Below, one piece after another: positions 35,088-44,251 of a DNA stretch of 64,000 nucleotides. The notes beneath the pieces were generated by a model. That model was given only the letters and a program-made list of their open reading frames with translations, did no database searches and was not told where the DNA came from. Within the stretch, counting starts at the first letter, position 1, and each line of letters starts with the position of its first letter. The stretch is from Mesorhizobium sp. 131-2-1 (GTDB lineage: Bacteria > Pseudomonadota > Alphaproteobacteria > Rhizobiales > Rhizobiaceae). Position numbers and translations under genes: made by a program. Where the stretch lies: positions 3,472,501-3,536,500 of the forward strand of contig NZ_AP023247.1 in assembly GCF_016756535.1 (NCBI RefSeq), given 5' to 3'.

Positions 35088-35867
35088 ATGGCTCTGCCTG
35101 ATTTCAGCATGCGCCAGCTTTTGGAAGCTGGCATTCACTTCGGCCACCAGACCCACCGCTGGAACCCGAAGATGGCGCCCTACATCTACGGCGCCCGCAA
35201 CAACATCCACATCATTGACCTGTCGCAGACGGTGCCGTTGCTGCACCAGGCGCTGAAGCAGGTGTCCGACACCGTCGCCAAGGGCGGCCGCGTGCTGTTC
35301 GTCGGCACCAAGCGCCAGGCGTCCGAAATCGTCGCTGACGCCGCGCAGCGCTCGGCCCAGTATTACGTCAACTCGCGTTGGCTTGGCGGCATGCTGACCA
35401 ACTGGAAGACGATCTCGAACTCGATCCAGCGCCTGCGCAAGCTCGACGAGCTGCTGGCCGGCGAGGCCCAGGGCCTCACCAAGAAGGAGCGCCTCAACCT
35501 CGACCGCGAGCGCGAGAAGCTCGACAAGGCGCTGGGCGGCATCAAGGACATGGGCTCGACGCCGGACCTGATGTTCGTCATCGACACCAACAAAGAAGCG
35601 ATCGCCATCCTCGAGGCCAAGCGCCTCGGCATTCCGGTCGTCGCCATCATCGATTCGAACTGCGACCCGGACAAGATCGACTTCCCGATCCCCGGCAATG
35701 ACGACGCGGCCCGCGCCATCCAGCTCTACTGCGACCTGATCGCCAAGGCTGCGATCGACGGCATTGCCCGCCAGCAGGGCGCGCTCGGCGTCGACATCGG
35801 CGCTTCGGTCGAGGCTCCGGTCGAACCGGCCCTCGATGCCCCGGCGACCGAGACCCCGGAAGCCTGA
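35088..35867 (+). CDS. rpsB: 30S ribosomal protein S2
   Basis: A 259-aa late-assembly protein on the 30S solvent side. [19 protein letters not shown] and [19 protein letters not shown] are the family N-terminal signatures. A Pro/Ala/Glu-rich tail ([17 protein letters not shown]) ends the protein, as is usual in rhizobia. GGAAAGGAAC gives a strong ribosome binding site. A hairpin lies between it and tsf. Confidence 0.99.
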   Translation: MALPDFSMRQLLEAGIHFGHQTHRWNPKMAPYIYGARNNIHIIDLSQTVPLLHQALKQVSDTVAKGGRVLFVGTKRQASEIVADAAQRSAQYYVNSRWLGGMLTNWKTISNSIQRLRKLDELLAGEAQGLTKKERLNLDREREKLDKALGGIKDMGSTPDLMFVIDTNKEAIAILEAKRLGIPVVAIIDSNCDPDKIDFPIPGNDDAARAIQLYCDLIAKAAIDGIARQQGALGVDIGASVEAPVEPALDAPATETPEA

Positions 35868-35871
35868 TAGC

Positions 35872-35899
35872 GAAGGCCGGTTATCCCGGCCTTCATCTT
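35872..35899 (+). terminator. Attenuator-like hairpin between rpsB and tsf
   Basis: GAAGGCCGG at 35872-35880 pairs with CCGGCCTTC at 35886-35894 around a 5-base loop, followed by ATCTT. The 9-bp stem with a weak U-tract suits partial termination, which would give more S2 than EF-Ts mRNA. Confidence 0.65.
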
Positions 35900-35987
35900 T
35901 CCAATATCTTGGCGCGCTAAGCGCTGTTGCCGGGCGCATCATCGGGAATCGATGGTGCGTCGGCGCATTTGAAACAAAGAGGCGACA

Positions 35988-36908
35988 ATGAGCATTTCGG
36001 CTGCACAGGTCAAAGAACTCCGCGACTTGACCGGCGCGGGCATGATGGACTGCAAGGCGGCGTTGAACGAGACCAACGGCAACATGGAAGAGGCCGTCGA
36101 CTGGCTGCGCAAGAAGGGCATCTCCAAGGCCGACAAGAAGGCCGGCCGCACCGCCGCCGAGGGCCTGATCGGCGTCGATTCGGGTGTGCGTGAAGCTGCC
36201 ATTGTCGAGGTCAATTCCGAGACCGATTTCGTTGCACGCAACGAGCAGTTCCAGGAACTCGTCCGCAATGTCGCGAAGGTCGCGCTCGCCTACGGCACGA
36301 CCGAGGCGGTGGCCGCGGCCAAGTATCCGGGTTCCGACAAGTCGGTCACCGAGACCATCAAGGACGCGGTCGGCACCATCGGCGAGAATATCAATTTCCG
36401 CCGATCGGCCAAGCTCACCGTGCCGCATGGCGCGGTCGCGACCTATGTCCACAACGCCGTCGCCGACGGCCTCGGCAAGCTCGGCGTGCTGGTGGCGATC
36501 GAGACCACCGGCAACGAGCATGCCGCCAACGCCTTTGGCCGTCAGGTCGCCATGCATGTCGCCGCCACCAACCCGATGGCTCTGACCGCCGAGCAGATCG
36601 ACCCGGCCGCGGTCGAGCGTGAGAAGGCGATCTTCTCCGACCAGGCGCGCCAGTCCGGCAAGCCGGAAGCGATCATCGAGAAGATGGTCGAAGGCCGTCT
36701 GCGCAAGTTCTACGAAGAGGTGGTGCTCCTGAAGCAGGCCTTCGTGCTCAATCCCGACATCACCGTCGAGAAGGCGCTGAAGGATGCCGAGAAGGAGATC
36801 GGCGCGCCGGCCAAGATCACGGCCTACCTGCGCTTCGCGCTCGGCGAAGGCATCGAGAAGGAAGAGACCGATTTCGCCGCGGAAGTCGCGGCGGCGATCA
36901 AGAAATAG
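35988..36908 (+). CDS. tsf: Elongation factor Ts
   Basis: A 306-aa guanine-nucleotide exchange factor for EF-Tu. The N-terminal UBA-like domain is [19 protein letters not shown], with the TDFVARN motif ([13 protein letters not shown]) that inserts into EF-Tu. Subdomains N and C are full length, ending in EVAAAIKK. It is separated from rpsB by 120 bases that hold the hairpin. Confidence 0.99.
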   Translation: MSISAAQVKELRDLTGAGMMDCKAALNETNGNMEEAVDWLRKKGISKADKKAGRTAAEGLIGVDSGVREAAIVEVNSETDFVARNEQFQELVRNVAKVALAYGTTEAVAAAKYPGSDKSVTETIKDAVGTIGENINFRRSAKLTVPHGAVATYVHNAVADGLGKLGVLVAIETTGNEHAANAFGRQVAMHVAATNPMALTAEQIDPAAVEREKAIFSDQARQSGKPEAIIEKMVEGRLRKFYEEVVLLKQAFVLNPDITVEKALKDAEKEIGAPAKITAYLRFALGEGIEKEETDFAAEVAAAIKK

Positions 36909-36935
36909 CCCGAAGCAGAAGTAAGGCTAAACAGC

Positions 36936-37862
36936 TCAGGCAGCACGGCCGGGCGTCCGCGAGGATGCCCGGCCGATTTCTTGCGCGGTATCAATGAAGG
37001 CCCTGAGCTTCGGCGCCATCGAGGCCCGCCGCGGGAAATAGAGGAACAGGCCGGGTTCCTCGATCGTCGACTGCGGCAGGATCTGCACGAGGCGGCCAGC
37101 GGCAATGTGGGCGCGCACCAGCGGCTCGAAGACATAGATGATCCCAACCCCGGCAAGCGCGAGGTCGATCGCGGCGAGCGAATCGGTGACGATTACCGTG
37201 CCGTTCGTTTCCACGGAGACGTCCTTGCCGTCCTCGCTCAGGTCCCAGCGATAGAGCGCGCCGCTGCGCACGAGGCGGTAGCCGATGCAATTGTGGCTGG
37301 CGAGATCGGCGACGGCGGCGGGCCGGCCGCGGCGCCCGACATAGGCCGGCGAAGCGGCCATCACGACGCTGAATGGCGGCGTCAGCCGGACCGCCACCAT
37401 ATCCTGCGCGATCATTTCGCCCAGCCTGATGCCGGCGTCGAAACCCTCTCCGACGATGTCGACGAGACCCTGATCGGCAAACAGCTCGACGGTCACCTCG
37501 GGATAGCGCTCCGCCATTGCCGCCACCACTGGCGTCACCGCCAAGGGGATGGCGATATGGGAGACGTTGATCCTGAGCAGCCCGGCCGGGCGGCCACCGA
37601 TGCCGCGGATTCGGTCCATGCGTTCGGCGATGTCCTGCAGGGCAGGGGCCGCGGCCTCGATCAATGCCTTGCCGGCCTCGGTCAGCGAAACGCTGCGCGT
37701 CGTGCGCGCGAACAACGGCTGACCGATCCGCTCCTCGACCAAACGCACCGCATGACTGACCGCCGACGGGCTCATGCCGAGCTCGGCCGCGGCAAGCGCG
37801 AAGCCGCCGCGTCGCGCGACGGCGACGACGACAGGCAGATGGCTAAGCAGATCGCGATCCAT
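36936..37862 (-). CDS. LysR-type transcriptional regulator
   Basis: A 308-aa regulator. The winged helix-turn-helix is at residues 5-62 (FALAAAELGMSPSAVSHAV then RLVEERIGQPLFARTTRSV). The LysR substrate domain follows (LRINVSHIAIPLAVTPVVA), close to the subfamily that often controls neighbouring redox enzymes. The start at 37862 (MDRDLLSHL) is preferred; an ATG at 37880 would add six residues, and neither has a clear ribosome binding site. It diverges from the NTF2-like gene across 115 bases, the usual place for a LysR operator. Confidence 0.9.
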   Translation of the reverse strand: MDRDLLSHLPVVVAVARRGGFALAAAELGMSPSAVSHAVRLVEERIGQPLFARTTRSVSLTEAGKALIEAAAPALQDIAERMDRIRGIGGRPAGLLRINVSHIAIPLAVTPVVAAMAERYPEVTVELFADQGLVDIVGEGFDAGIRLGEMIAQDMVAVRLTPPFSVVMAASPAYVGRRGRPAAVADLASHNCIGYRLVRSGALYRWDLSEDGKDVSVETNGTVIVTDSLAAIDLALAGVGIIYVFEPLVRAHIAAGRLVQILPQSTIEEPGLFLYFPRRASMAPKLRAFIDTAQEIGRASSRTPGRAA

Positions 37863-37977
37863 TGATGAGCGGTATCGCATAGTCTGTTCGCACAATGCAA
37901 TCTTATCGTATCTCACAGAGCGGTCCACATTGCCGCCAATGCATCGGCAGTGGGCTGATGCACAAGGAGAAGACAAG

Positions 37978-38505
37978 ATGAATGCGTTGAAGCACGTTAC
38001 CTTCGCGGCAGGCATGGCATTGGCACCGCTCGATGCCGGCGGAGCGGAACCGTCGGACTGGCGCGCGCTCGCCGATGAGCGCGCAGTCATCCGCATCGCC
38101 GACGCGATCGACCGCGCCGTCGACGCGCAGGAATGGCCGCTTGCCCGTAGCTATTTCGCGGATCGGGTCACCGTAGATTTCAGCAGCCTCTCAGGACAGC
38201 CGCCGTCCACCATCGCCTCGGACGAGCTGATCGGGACGTGGTCGGCAAACCTCAGAGGCAACAAGACGAGCCTGCACCTGCGCACCAACCATCAGGTGGT
38301 CATCGCAGGCGACGGCGCCACCGTGTCGTCGAACGGCTACGCCTGGAACCGGATGGAAGGCAATGGCGACCCGCTCTGGGAGGTCTGGGGCACCTACGAA
38401 CACCATCTGACCCGCACGCAAGCCGGCTGGAAAGTGGATGGCTTCACGTTCCGCATGACGCATGAGCGCGGCAACCCGTGGGTCAAGGCCACTCCCGGCC
38501 GCTGA
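37978..38505 (+). CDS. NTF2-like (SnoaL-type) protein, possibly exported
   Basis: A 175-aa protein with a SnoaL-like alpha/beta cone: ADERAVIRIADAIDRAVDA, then the segment SYFADRVTVDFSSLSG and the strand GYAWNRMEGNGDPLWEVWG. The first 24 residues (HVTFAAGMALAPLDAGGA) could be a poor signal peptide. The family includes isomerases, hydrolases and non-enzymatic binders, so no reaction is assigned. AAGGAGAAGACAAG gives a strong ribosome binding site. It precedes the aldo/keto reductase by 34 bases and is probably in one transcript with it. Confidence 0.8.
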   Translation: MNALKHVTFAAGMALAPLDAGGAEPSDWRALADERAVIRIADAIDRAVDAQEWPLARSYFADRVTVDFSSLSGQPPSTIASDELIGTWSANLRGNKTSLHLRTNHQVVIAGDGATVSSNGYAWNRMEGNGDPLWEVWGTYEHHLTRTQAGWKVDGFTFRMTHERGNPWVKATPGR

Positions 38506-38539
38506 ATGGCGGCATCTGGATCTGGAACGGAACGACACA

Positions 38540-39649
38540 ATGACGATGAATTACTACACCCTCGGCAACAGCGGCCTTCGGGTAAGCCGCCTCGCGCTCG
38601 GCACCATGACCTTCGGCACCGAATGGGGCTGGGGAGCCGACAAGGCGACCGCCCGGTCCATGTTCGACGCCTATGTCGAGGCCGGCGGCAACTTCTTCGA
38701 CACCGCCGACCTCTACACCAATGGCACGAGCGAGGCTTGGCTGGGCGAGTTCGTCGCCGAGCGCGGACTGCGCGACAAGGCGGTGATCGCCACCAAGTTC
38801 ACCATGAACACCGCGCCCGACAACCCGAACGGCGGCGGCAACGGCCGCAAAAACATCTTGCGCGCGGTGGAGGCCTCGCTGCGGCGGCTCGGCACCGACT
38901 ATATCGACCTCTACCTGCTGCATGTATGGGACCGGCTGACGCCGGCCGAGGAGGTCATGCGCACGCTGGACGACCTGGTGCGGGCAGGCAAGGTGCGCCA
39001 TATCGGCCTGTCGGACGTGCCGGCCTGGTATGCCGGCCGTGCCCAGGCGATCGCCGAATTGCGCGGCTATGAACCGGTTTCGGCCCTGCAGCTGGAATAT
39101 TCGCTCGCCGAGCGCTCGATCGAGCACGAATTCGTCCCCTTCGGCACGCGTCACGGGGCGGGCATCATGGTCTGGAGCCCGCTGGCGAGCGGTCTGCTCA
39201 GCGGCAAGTACCGGCCGGCGCAGGCCGGAAATGCCGGCCGGCTCGACGGTTTCCGCAACACCACCCATCCGGGGTTCCAGAAATTCACCGAACGCAACTG
39301 GGCAATCGTTGCAGAACTCGAGAAGGTTGCCGCCGAACTCGGCCGCAGCATGCCCCAGGTCGCGCTCAATTGGGTGGCGACGCAGCCGGGCATCGCCTCG
39401 GTCATCCTCGGCGCGACGAAGCTTGCCCAGCTGCAGGACAATCTCGCGGCGCTGGACATTTCAATTCCAGCCGCGCTTCGCGACAGACTGGAGACGGTAA
39501 GCAGCTCCCCGGCGCCATTCCCCCATTCCTATTTCGGCTTCGAGATACAGGGCCGGGTCACCGGCGGCGCCACGACCGGCGACAAGCCCGCCGGCTATGC
39601 GTCTCCGGTGTTGATCGAAGGCGAAGCCGTCAGCGTCGCCAACGACTGA
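38540..39649 (+). CDS. Aldo/keto reductase
   Basis: A 369-aa NADPH-dependent oxidoreductase with a TIM-barrel fold. Catalytic-tetrad residues are visible: Asp and Tyr in FFDTADLYTNG, Lys in VIATKFTM and His in YLLHVWDRLTP. Cofactor-binding C-terminal SVILGATKLAQLQDN is present. It is the long AKR type used for general aldehyde or quinone reduction; the substrate is unknown. Likely co-transcribed with the NTF2-like gene and controlled by the divergent LysR regulator. Confidence 0.92.
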   Translation: MTMNYYTLGNSGLRVSRLALGTMTFGTEWGWGADKATARSMFDAYVEAGGNFFDTADLYTNGTSEAWLGEFVAERGLRDKAVIATKFTMNTAPDNPNGGGNGRKNILRAVEASLRRLGTDYIDLYLLHVWDRLTPAEEVMRTLDDLVRAGKVRHIGLSDVPAWYAGRAQAIAELRGYEPVSALQLEYSLAERSIEHEFVPFGTRHGAGIMVWSPLASGLLSGKYRPAQAGNAGRLDGFRNTTHPGFQKFTERNWAIVAELEKVAAELGRSMPQVALNWVATQPGIASVILGATKLAQLQDNLAALDISIPAALRDRLETVSSSPAPFPHSYFGFEIQGRVTGGATTGDKPAGYASPVLIEGEAVSVAND

Positions 39650-39681
39650 TTGGCCGCAGTCAGCGGGCGGGGATTGCGCAG

Positions 39682-39711
39682 GGGCGCCGCGTGACATCGC
39701 GGCGCCCTTCG
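39682..39711 (+). terminator. Hairpin terminator after the aldo/keto reductase
   Basis: GGGCGCCGCG at 39682-39691 pairs with CGCGGCGCCC at 39698-39707 with a 6-base loop. The tract after it (TTCGT) is weak, so termination may be partial or Rho-assisted. It separates the accessory cassette from pyrH. Confidence 0.7.
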
Positions 39712-39805
39712 TGTATCGGAACTCGCATCGCGCCGGTGTTTTGGCGCGGCGCCTGCGCGAGGGCGGCCACCCCAGGCGCATCACACGCACAATGACGAGG
39801 ATCAG

Positions 39806-40528
39806 ATGACGGCGAAGCCCCTCTACCGACGTGTCTTGCTGAAAGCGTCGGGCGAAGCGCTGATGGGCGAGCAGCATTTTGGCATCGACGTCTCGGTGGT
39901 CGATCGCATCGCCGCCGATATTGCCGAGGCGCGCGCGCTCGGCATCGAGGTCGGTGTCGTCATCGGCGGCGGCAACATCTTCCGCGGCGTGGCGGTTGCG
40001 TCCAAGGGCGGCGACCGCGTCACCGGCGACCACATGGGCATGCTTGCCACCGTCATCAACTCGCTGGCGCTGCGCACCTCGCTGAACAAGATCGGCGTCG
40101 AGGCCGTGGTGCTGTCGGCAATCGCCATGCCGGAGCTTTGCGAGAGCTTTTCCCAGCGCCAGGCCACCGCCTACATGAACCAGGGCAAGGTCGTCATCTT
40201 CGCCGGCGGCACCGGCAATCCGTTCTTCACCACCGATTCGGCCGCAGCGCTGCGCGCTGCCGAGATCGGCGCCGACGCGCTGTTCAAGGGCACCCAGGTC
40301 GACGGCGTCTACTCCGCCGATCCCAAGAAAGACCCGAACGCGACCCGCTTCGAACGCATCAGCCATGCCGAAGTGATCAAACGTGGGCTTTCGATCATGG
40401 ATACGGCAGCGATTGCACTTGCGCGCGAAAACAACATTCCGATAATCGTCTATTCGATCCACGAAAAAGGTGGTTTTGGCGACATTCTGAGGGGCGGCGG
40501 CCGGTGCACGGTCGTTGCGGACGATTGA
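39806..40528 (+). CDS. pyrH: Uridylate kinase (UMP kinase)
   Basis: A 240-aa bacterial-type UMP kinase of the amino-acid kinase fold, making UDP for nucleotide and cell wall sugar supply. RVLLKASGEALMGEQHFGID carries the phosphate-binding lysine. VVIGGGNIFRG and the C-terminal VYSIHEKGGFGDILRGGGR are family signatures. It begins the conserved pyrH-frr-uppS-cdsA string. Confidence 0.98.
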   Translation: MTAKPLYRRVLLKASGEALMGEQHFGIDVSVVDRIAADIAEARALGIEVGVVIGGGNIFRGVAVASKGGDRVTGDHMGMLATVINSLALRTSLNKIGVEAVVLSAIAMPELCESFSQRQATAYMNQGKVVIFAGGTGNPFFTTDSAAALRAAEIGADALFKGTQVDGVYSADPKKDPNATRFERISHAEVIKRGLSIMDTAAIALARENNIPIIVYSIHEKGGFGDILRGGGRCTVVADD

Positions 40529-40650
40529 TCCGGTGCTGATACCGGCCGGAAGCCCGCTAATGAAAAGCGGCAAGGCGGTTTTCGGAACAAGGCTCGAGCA
40601 CGGGGCTGCTGCCCTGAAACAGTGAACCCGGCAAACGGGTCGAGGAGACA

Positions 40651-41208
40651 ATGATGAGTGGTGAGTTCGACGACCTCAAGCGGCGCATGGACGGGGCGAT
40701 CGCCGCGTTCCGGCATGACCTGGCTTCGCTGCGCACCGGGCGCGCGTCCAGCAACCTGCTCGACGCGATCCAGGTCCAGGCCTACGGCACCACGATGCCG
40801 ATCAACCAGGTGGCGAACGTGTCCGTGCCGGAACCGCGCATGCTGTCGGTGTCGGTCTGGGACAAGGCGATGGTCGGCGCCGTCGACCGCGCGATCCGCG
40901 AATCCAACCTCGGCTTCAACCCGATCGTCGACGGCACCAATCTGAGGATCCCGCTGCCGGAGCTCAACGAGCAGCGCCGCAAGGAACTGGTCAAGATCTC
41001 GCACGGCTATGCAGAGAACGCCCGCGTCGCTGTCCGTCATGTCCGCCGCGACGGCATGGATTTCCTCAAGAAGGCCGAAAAAGACGGCAACATCAGTGAG
41101 GACGATCACCGCAAGCGTTCAGATCAGGTGCAGAAATTGACTGACGAGATGATCAGCACCATCGACCATCTGCTTTCCGATAAGGAAGCTGAAATCATGC
41201 AGGTTTAG
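40651..41208 (+). CDS. frr: Ribosome recycling factor
   Basis: A 185-aa tRNA-mimic that splits post-termination ribosomes with [42 protein letters not shown] and [19 protein letters not shown] are typical. The three-helix bundle is complete. GAGGAGACA lies upstream; an ATG three bases later is an equally good start. The gap to pyrH is 122 bases without an ORF. Confidence 0.98.
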   Translation: MMSGEFDDLKRRMDGAIAAFRHDLASLRTGRASSNLLDAIQVQAYGTTMPINQVANVSVPEPRMLSVSVWDKAMVGAVDRAIRESNLGFNPIVDGTNLRIPLPELNEQRRKELVKISHGYAENARVAVRHVRRDGMDFLKKAEKDGNISEDDHRKRSDQVQKLTDEMISTIDHLLSDKEAEIMQV

Positions 41209-41240
41209 GGTCGGCCCTTCACCGGCCCGAAAGCGAGACC

Positions 41241-41960
41241 ATGGCAACGCCCGCGCATGTCGCGATCATCATGGATGGAAACGGACGCTGGGCCAAGGCG
41301 CGCGGCATGCCGCGGCTTGCCGGCCATCGCGCTGGCGTCGAGGCCTTGCGCAAGACGGTGCGCGCCGCGCCGGACCTCGGCATCTCGTTCCTGACCGTCT
41401 ACGCCTTCTCGTCGGAAAACTGGTCGCGGCCGAAATCCGAGGTCAGCGACCTGATGGGCCTGCTGAAGCTGTTCATCCGTCGCGACCTTGCCGAACTGCA
41501 TCAGAACGGCGTGCGAGTGCGAATCGTCGGCGACAGGGCAGGGCTGCAGCCTGATATCAGGGGCCTGCTGCATGAAGCCGAATCGCTGACCGCTGGCAAC
41601 GAGGCACTGACGCTGGTCATCGCCTTCAACTATGGCGGGCGCGACGAGATCGTGCGCGCGGCGCGCAAGCTTGCCGCTGCCGCCGTGCGCGGCGAGATCA
41701 CCGCCGAGGCGATCACCGCGGAGGCCTTTGCCGGCGCGCTCGACACCGATGGCATTCCCGACCCGGAGCTGGTCATCCGCACCAGCGGCGAGCTGAGGTT
41801 GTCGAATTTCCTTCTGTGGCAGGCGGCTTACAGCGAGCTGGTGTTCCTGCCTTGCTACTGGCCCGATTTCAGCCGCGAGCACCTGGCCGACGCGTTGCGC
41901 GACTTCGCCAGCCGCGAGCGCCGTTTCGGCGGGCTTGCCGCCCAAGACGTCGCTTCGTGA
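41241..41960 (+). CDS. uppS: Isoprenyl transferase (undecaprenyl diphosphate synthase)
   Basis: A 239-aa cis-prenyltransferase that builds the C55 lipid carrier for peptidoglycan and O-antigen. [14 protein letters not shown] has the catalytic Asp12, [13 protein letters not shown] and SSENWSRP follow, and the C-terminal [20 protein letters not shown] with the PDELVIR-type motif is intact. Its stop codon overlaps a possible GTG start of cdsA. Confidence 0.97.
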   Translation: MATPAHVAIIMDGNGRWAKARGMPRLAGHRAGVEALRKTVRAAPDLGISFLTVYAFSSENWSRPKSEVSDLMGLLKLFIRRDLAELHQNGVRVRIVGDRAGLQPDIRGLLHEAESLTAGNEALTLVIAFNYGGRDEIVRAARKLAAAAVRGEITAEAITAEAFAGALDTDGIPDPELVIRTSGELRLSNFLLWQAAYSELVFLPCYWPDFSREHLADALRDFASRERRFGGLAAQDVAS

Positions 41961-41971
41961 GCGGCGGCCAG

Positions 41972-42787
41972 ATGAGCAACCTCCAGCTGCGCGTCATCTC
42001 GGCGGTCGTGCTGGCCATCGTCACCCTTGGGCTCACCTGGCTCGGCGGCTTGCCGTTCCGCTTTCTTTGCGCCCTCATCGTCTCCACCATTTTCTATGAG
42101 TGGTCACGCATGGCGCGCCCGGCAGCCGGCAGTGCCCTGGGCTTTCTGCCGGAAACGCTGCTGCTGGCATTCATCGGTTTCTTGATTGCGGGCGTGCCGG
42201 CATCCTGGTTGCTCACTCTCATCGTGGTCGTGGTAGTCATCACGGCCGCCAGCGCTCAAATGCGCGGGGCGACGCAATGGGACGCCGCTGGTCTGGCCTA
42301 TGCGTCGCTCTCCGGTCTGTCGCTGGCACTGCTGCGCGACGGCGACCATTCAGGCCTGATTGCCATCCTGTTCCTGTTCGCCGTGGTCTGGGCAACCGAC
42401 ATAGCGGCCTATTTCGTCGGCCGCGCCGTTGGCGGCCCGAAGCTGGCGCCGTCGATCTCGCCCGGCAAGACGCAGAGCGGGGCGCTGGGCGGTGCCGTCG
42501 GCGGCGTGGTGGCCGGCGTGCTTCTGGCGGCGGCGGCCGGCGCCGGCAATCTCGGCACGCTCGGCCTTGTCGCGCTCGCCTTGTCAGTCGTGGCGCAGGC
42601 AGGCGACCTCTTCGAATCCTGGGTCAAGCGCCGCCACGGCCAGAAGGACTCCGGCAACCTCATTCCTGGCCATGGCGGCGTCATGGACAGGGTGGACGGG
42701 CTTGTCGCGGCGGCTCTGGCCCTGTACGTCATCGGCTGGATCTCGGCGGGCGCCGATCATCCGGCGCAGGGGCTGTTTCCGATTTGA
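41972..42787 (+). CDS. cdsA: Phosphatidate cytidylyltransferase
   Basis: A 271-aa inner-membrane enzyme that makes CDP-diacylglycerol from phosphatidate and CTP, the branch point of phospholipid synthesis. About eight transmembrane segments. The CDP-diacylglycerol synthase signature SWVKRRHGQKDSGNLIPGHG, continuing GVMDRVD, is fully present. The ATG at 41972 is used; a GTG at 41957 would overlap the uppS stop as GTGA and is a real alternative. Confidence 0.95.
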   Translation: MSNLQLRVISAVVLAIVTLGLTWLGGLPFRFLCALIVSTIFYEWSRMARPAAGSALGFLPETLLLAFIGFLIAGVPASWLLTLIVVVVVITAASAQMRGATQWDAAGLAYASLSGLSLALLRDGDHSGLIAILFLFAVVWATDIAAYFVGRAVGGPKLAPSISPGKTQSGALGGAVGGVVAGVLLAAAAGAGNLGTLGLVALALSVVAQAGDLFESWVKRRHGQKDSGNLIPGHGGVMDRVDGLVAAALALYVIGWISAGADHPAQGLFPI

Positions 42788-42890
42788 ACCGCATGCCGCA
42801 GGGCGAAAAACGGGCAACGCCACGGATTCGCCTGGATTGATGTCACAGTCGCGGCACGGCCTGCGTCGCGCACGGTTTTGAGGACACGAC

Positions 42891-44033
42891 TTGAACGAGA
42901 TTTTTCACGCGTTGTTCAGCACGGAAGGCTTCGTTCTCGGCACGCTGGTGCCGTTCCTGTTCGTGCTGACCGTGGTGGTCTTCGTGCACGAAATGGGCCA
43001 CTACCTCATCGGCCGCTGGTGCGGCATCGGCGTCAAGGCCTTTTCGATCGGCTTCGGCCCCGAGCTCTTCGGCTTCAACGACAGCCATGGCACGCGCTGG
43101 AAGCTCTGCGCCATACCGCTTGGCGGCTATGTGAAATTCGTCGGCGACATGAATGCCACGTCGAGCCAGCCGAGCGCCGAAGACCTGGAGGCGCTGAGCG
43201 ATTCGGAGCGCGAGGTCGCTTTCCATACCCAGCCGATCTGGAAACGCGCCGCGACCGTGGTGGCCGGGCCGCTGTTCAATTTCCTGCTGACGATAGTCGT
43301 CTTTGCCGTATTGTTTTCGGTCTATGGCCGCCCTGTATTGGATCCGATGGTGGCCGAGGTCACCGCCGGCAGTCCGGCCGAGAAGGCCGGCATCCTGCCG
43401 GGCGACCGATTCGTCAAAGTCGACGGCAGCACGGTCGAAACCTTCGCCGACGTCCAGCGCCTGGTTCAGGGCCGCGCCGGCGATGCCATCGCCTTCACCA
43501 TGCTGCGCGATGGCAAGGAGATTACGCTCACGGCGACACCTTTGCCGATGGAGCAGCAGGATGCGCTAGGCAACAAGATCAAGGTGGCCGTCATCGGCGT
43601 GGTCAACAGCACCGAGCTCGGCCAGGCGCGCGTGGTCACCTACAATCCCGTCGGTGCGGTGGGCGCAGCCATAGAGGAGACGGGGCATGTCATCCAGCGC
43701 ACCGGCCAGTTCCTGCAGCGTTTCGTCGCCGGCCGCGAGGACAAATGCCAGTTGGGTGGGCCGATCAAGATCGCGAAAATGTCGGGCCAGGCAGCGAAAC
43801 TCGGCTTCGAATGGCTGGTGCAGCTTGTTGCATTCCTGTCAGTCGGGATAGGTATTCTCAATCTTCTTCCGATTCCCCCCCTCGACGGCGGCCACCTGTT
43901 GTTCTACGGCGTGGAGGCCGTCATCCGGCGGCCGGTGTCGGAGCGGACGATGGAAATGGCCTACCGGACCGGACTGCTTCTGGTTCTGGGCTTTATGGGC
44001 TTCGTATTCTGGAACGATCTGTTTGGGTGCTGA
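42891..44033 (+). CDS. rseP: RIP zinc metalloprotease RseP (site-2 protease), TTG start
   Basis: A 380-aa intramembrane protease. HEMGH at residues 33-37 is the zinc motif, one PDZ domain lies in the periplasmic loop (VTAGSPAEKAGILPGDRFV), and NLLPIPPLDGGH is the second membrane motif. It cleaves membrane anti-sigma factors and signal-peptide remnants in relatives. The start is TTG at 42891, supported by TGAGGA six bases upstream and by the absence of an in-frame ATG that keeps the first helix. The gene usually found next to cdsA in many other alphaproteobacteria, dxr, is not here. Confidence 0.96.
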   Translation: MNEIFHALFSTEGFVLGTLVPFLFVLTVVVFVHEMGHYLIGRWCGIGVKAFSIGFGPELFGFNDSHGTRWKLCAIPLGGYVKFVGDMNATSSQPSAEDLEALSDSEREVAFHTQPIWKRAATVVAGPLFNFLLTIVVFAVLFSVYGRPVLDPMVAEVTAGSPAEKAGILPGDRFVKVDGSTVETFADVQRLVQGRAGDAIAFTMLRDGKEITLTATPLPMEQQDALGNKIKVAVIGVVNSTELGQARVVTYNPVGAVGAAIEETGHVIQRTGQFLQRFVAGREDKCQLGGPIKIAKMSGQAAKLGFEWLVQLVAFLSVGIGILNLLPIPPLDGGHLLFYGVEAVIRRPVSERTMEMAYRTGLLLVLGFMGFVFWNDLFGC

Positions 44034-44154
44034 AATCATGAAGAAATTTGGCTTCGGCACCCGCAATGTTGAGACGCCGTTTACCATGCGTGGGGATATG
44101 CGTGACGCGAAAGCCACGCACCAGGGTTAAGTAAATACAAATTAACCAGAAGCC

Positions 44155-44182
44155 TTGCGTGTAGGGAAAATCCGGTTAATAC
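44155..44182 (+). promoter_or_regulatory. Candidate promoter of bamA
   Basis: TTGCGT at 44155-44160, a 16-base spacer and TAATAC at 44177-44182. It lies in the 218-base gap between rseP and bamA and would give the outer-membrane assembly gene its own transcript. The rest of the gap holds a 30-codon ORF at 44038-44130 of doubtful value. Confidence 0.45.
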
Positions 44183-44251
44183 GGTAGGGGAAAATTACCG
44201 CACGTCCGGTTTTCTCGCCGTGGGGACTTCGAGAAAAGGTACAAAAGCCCG

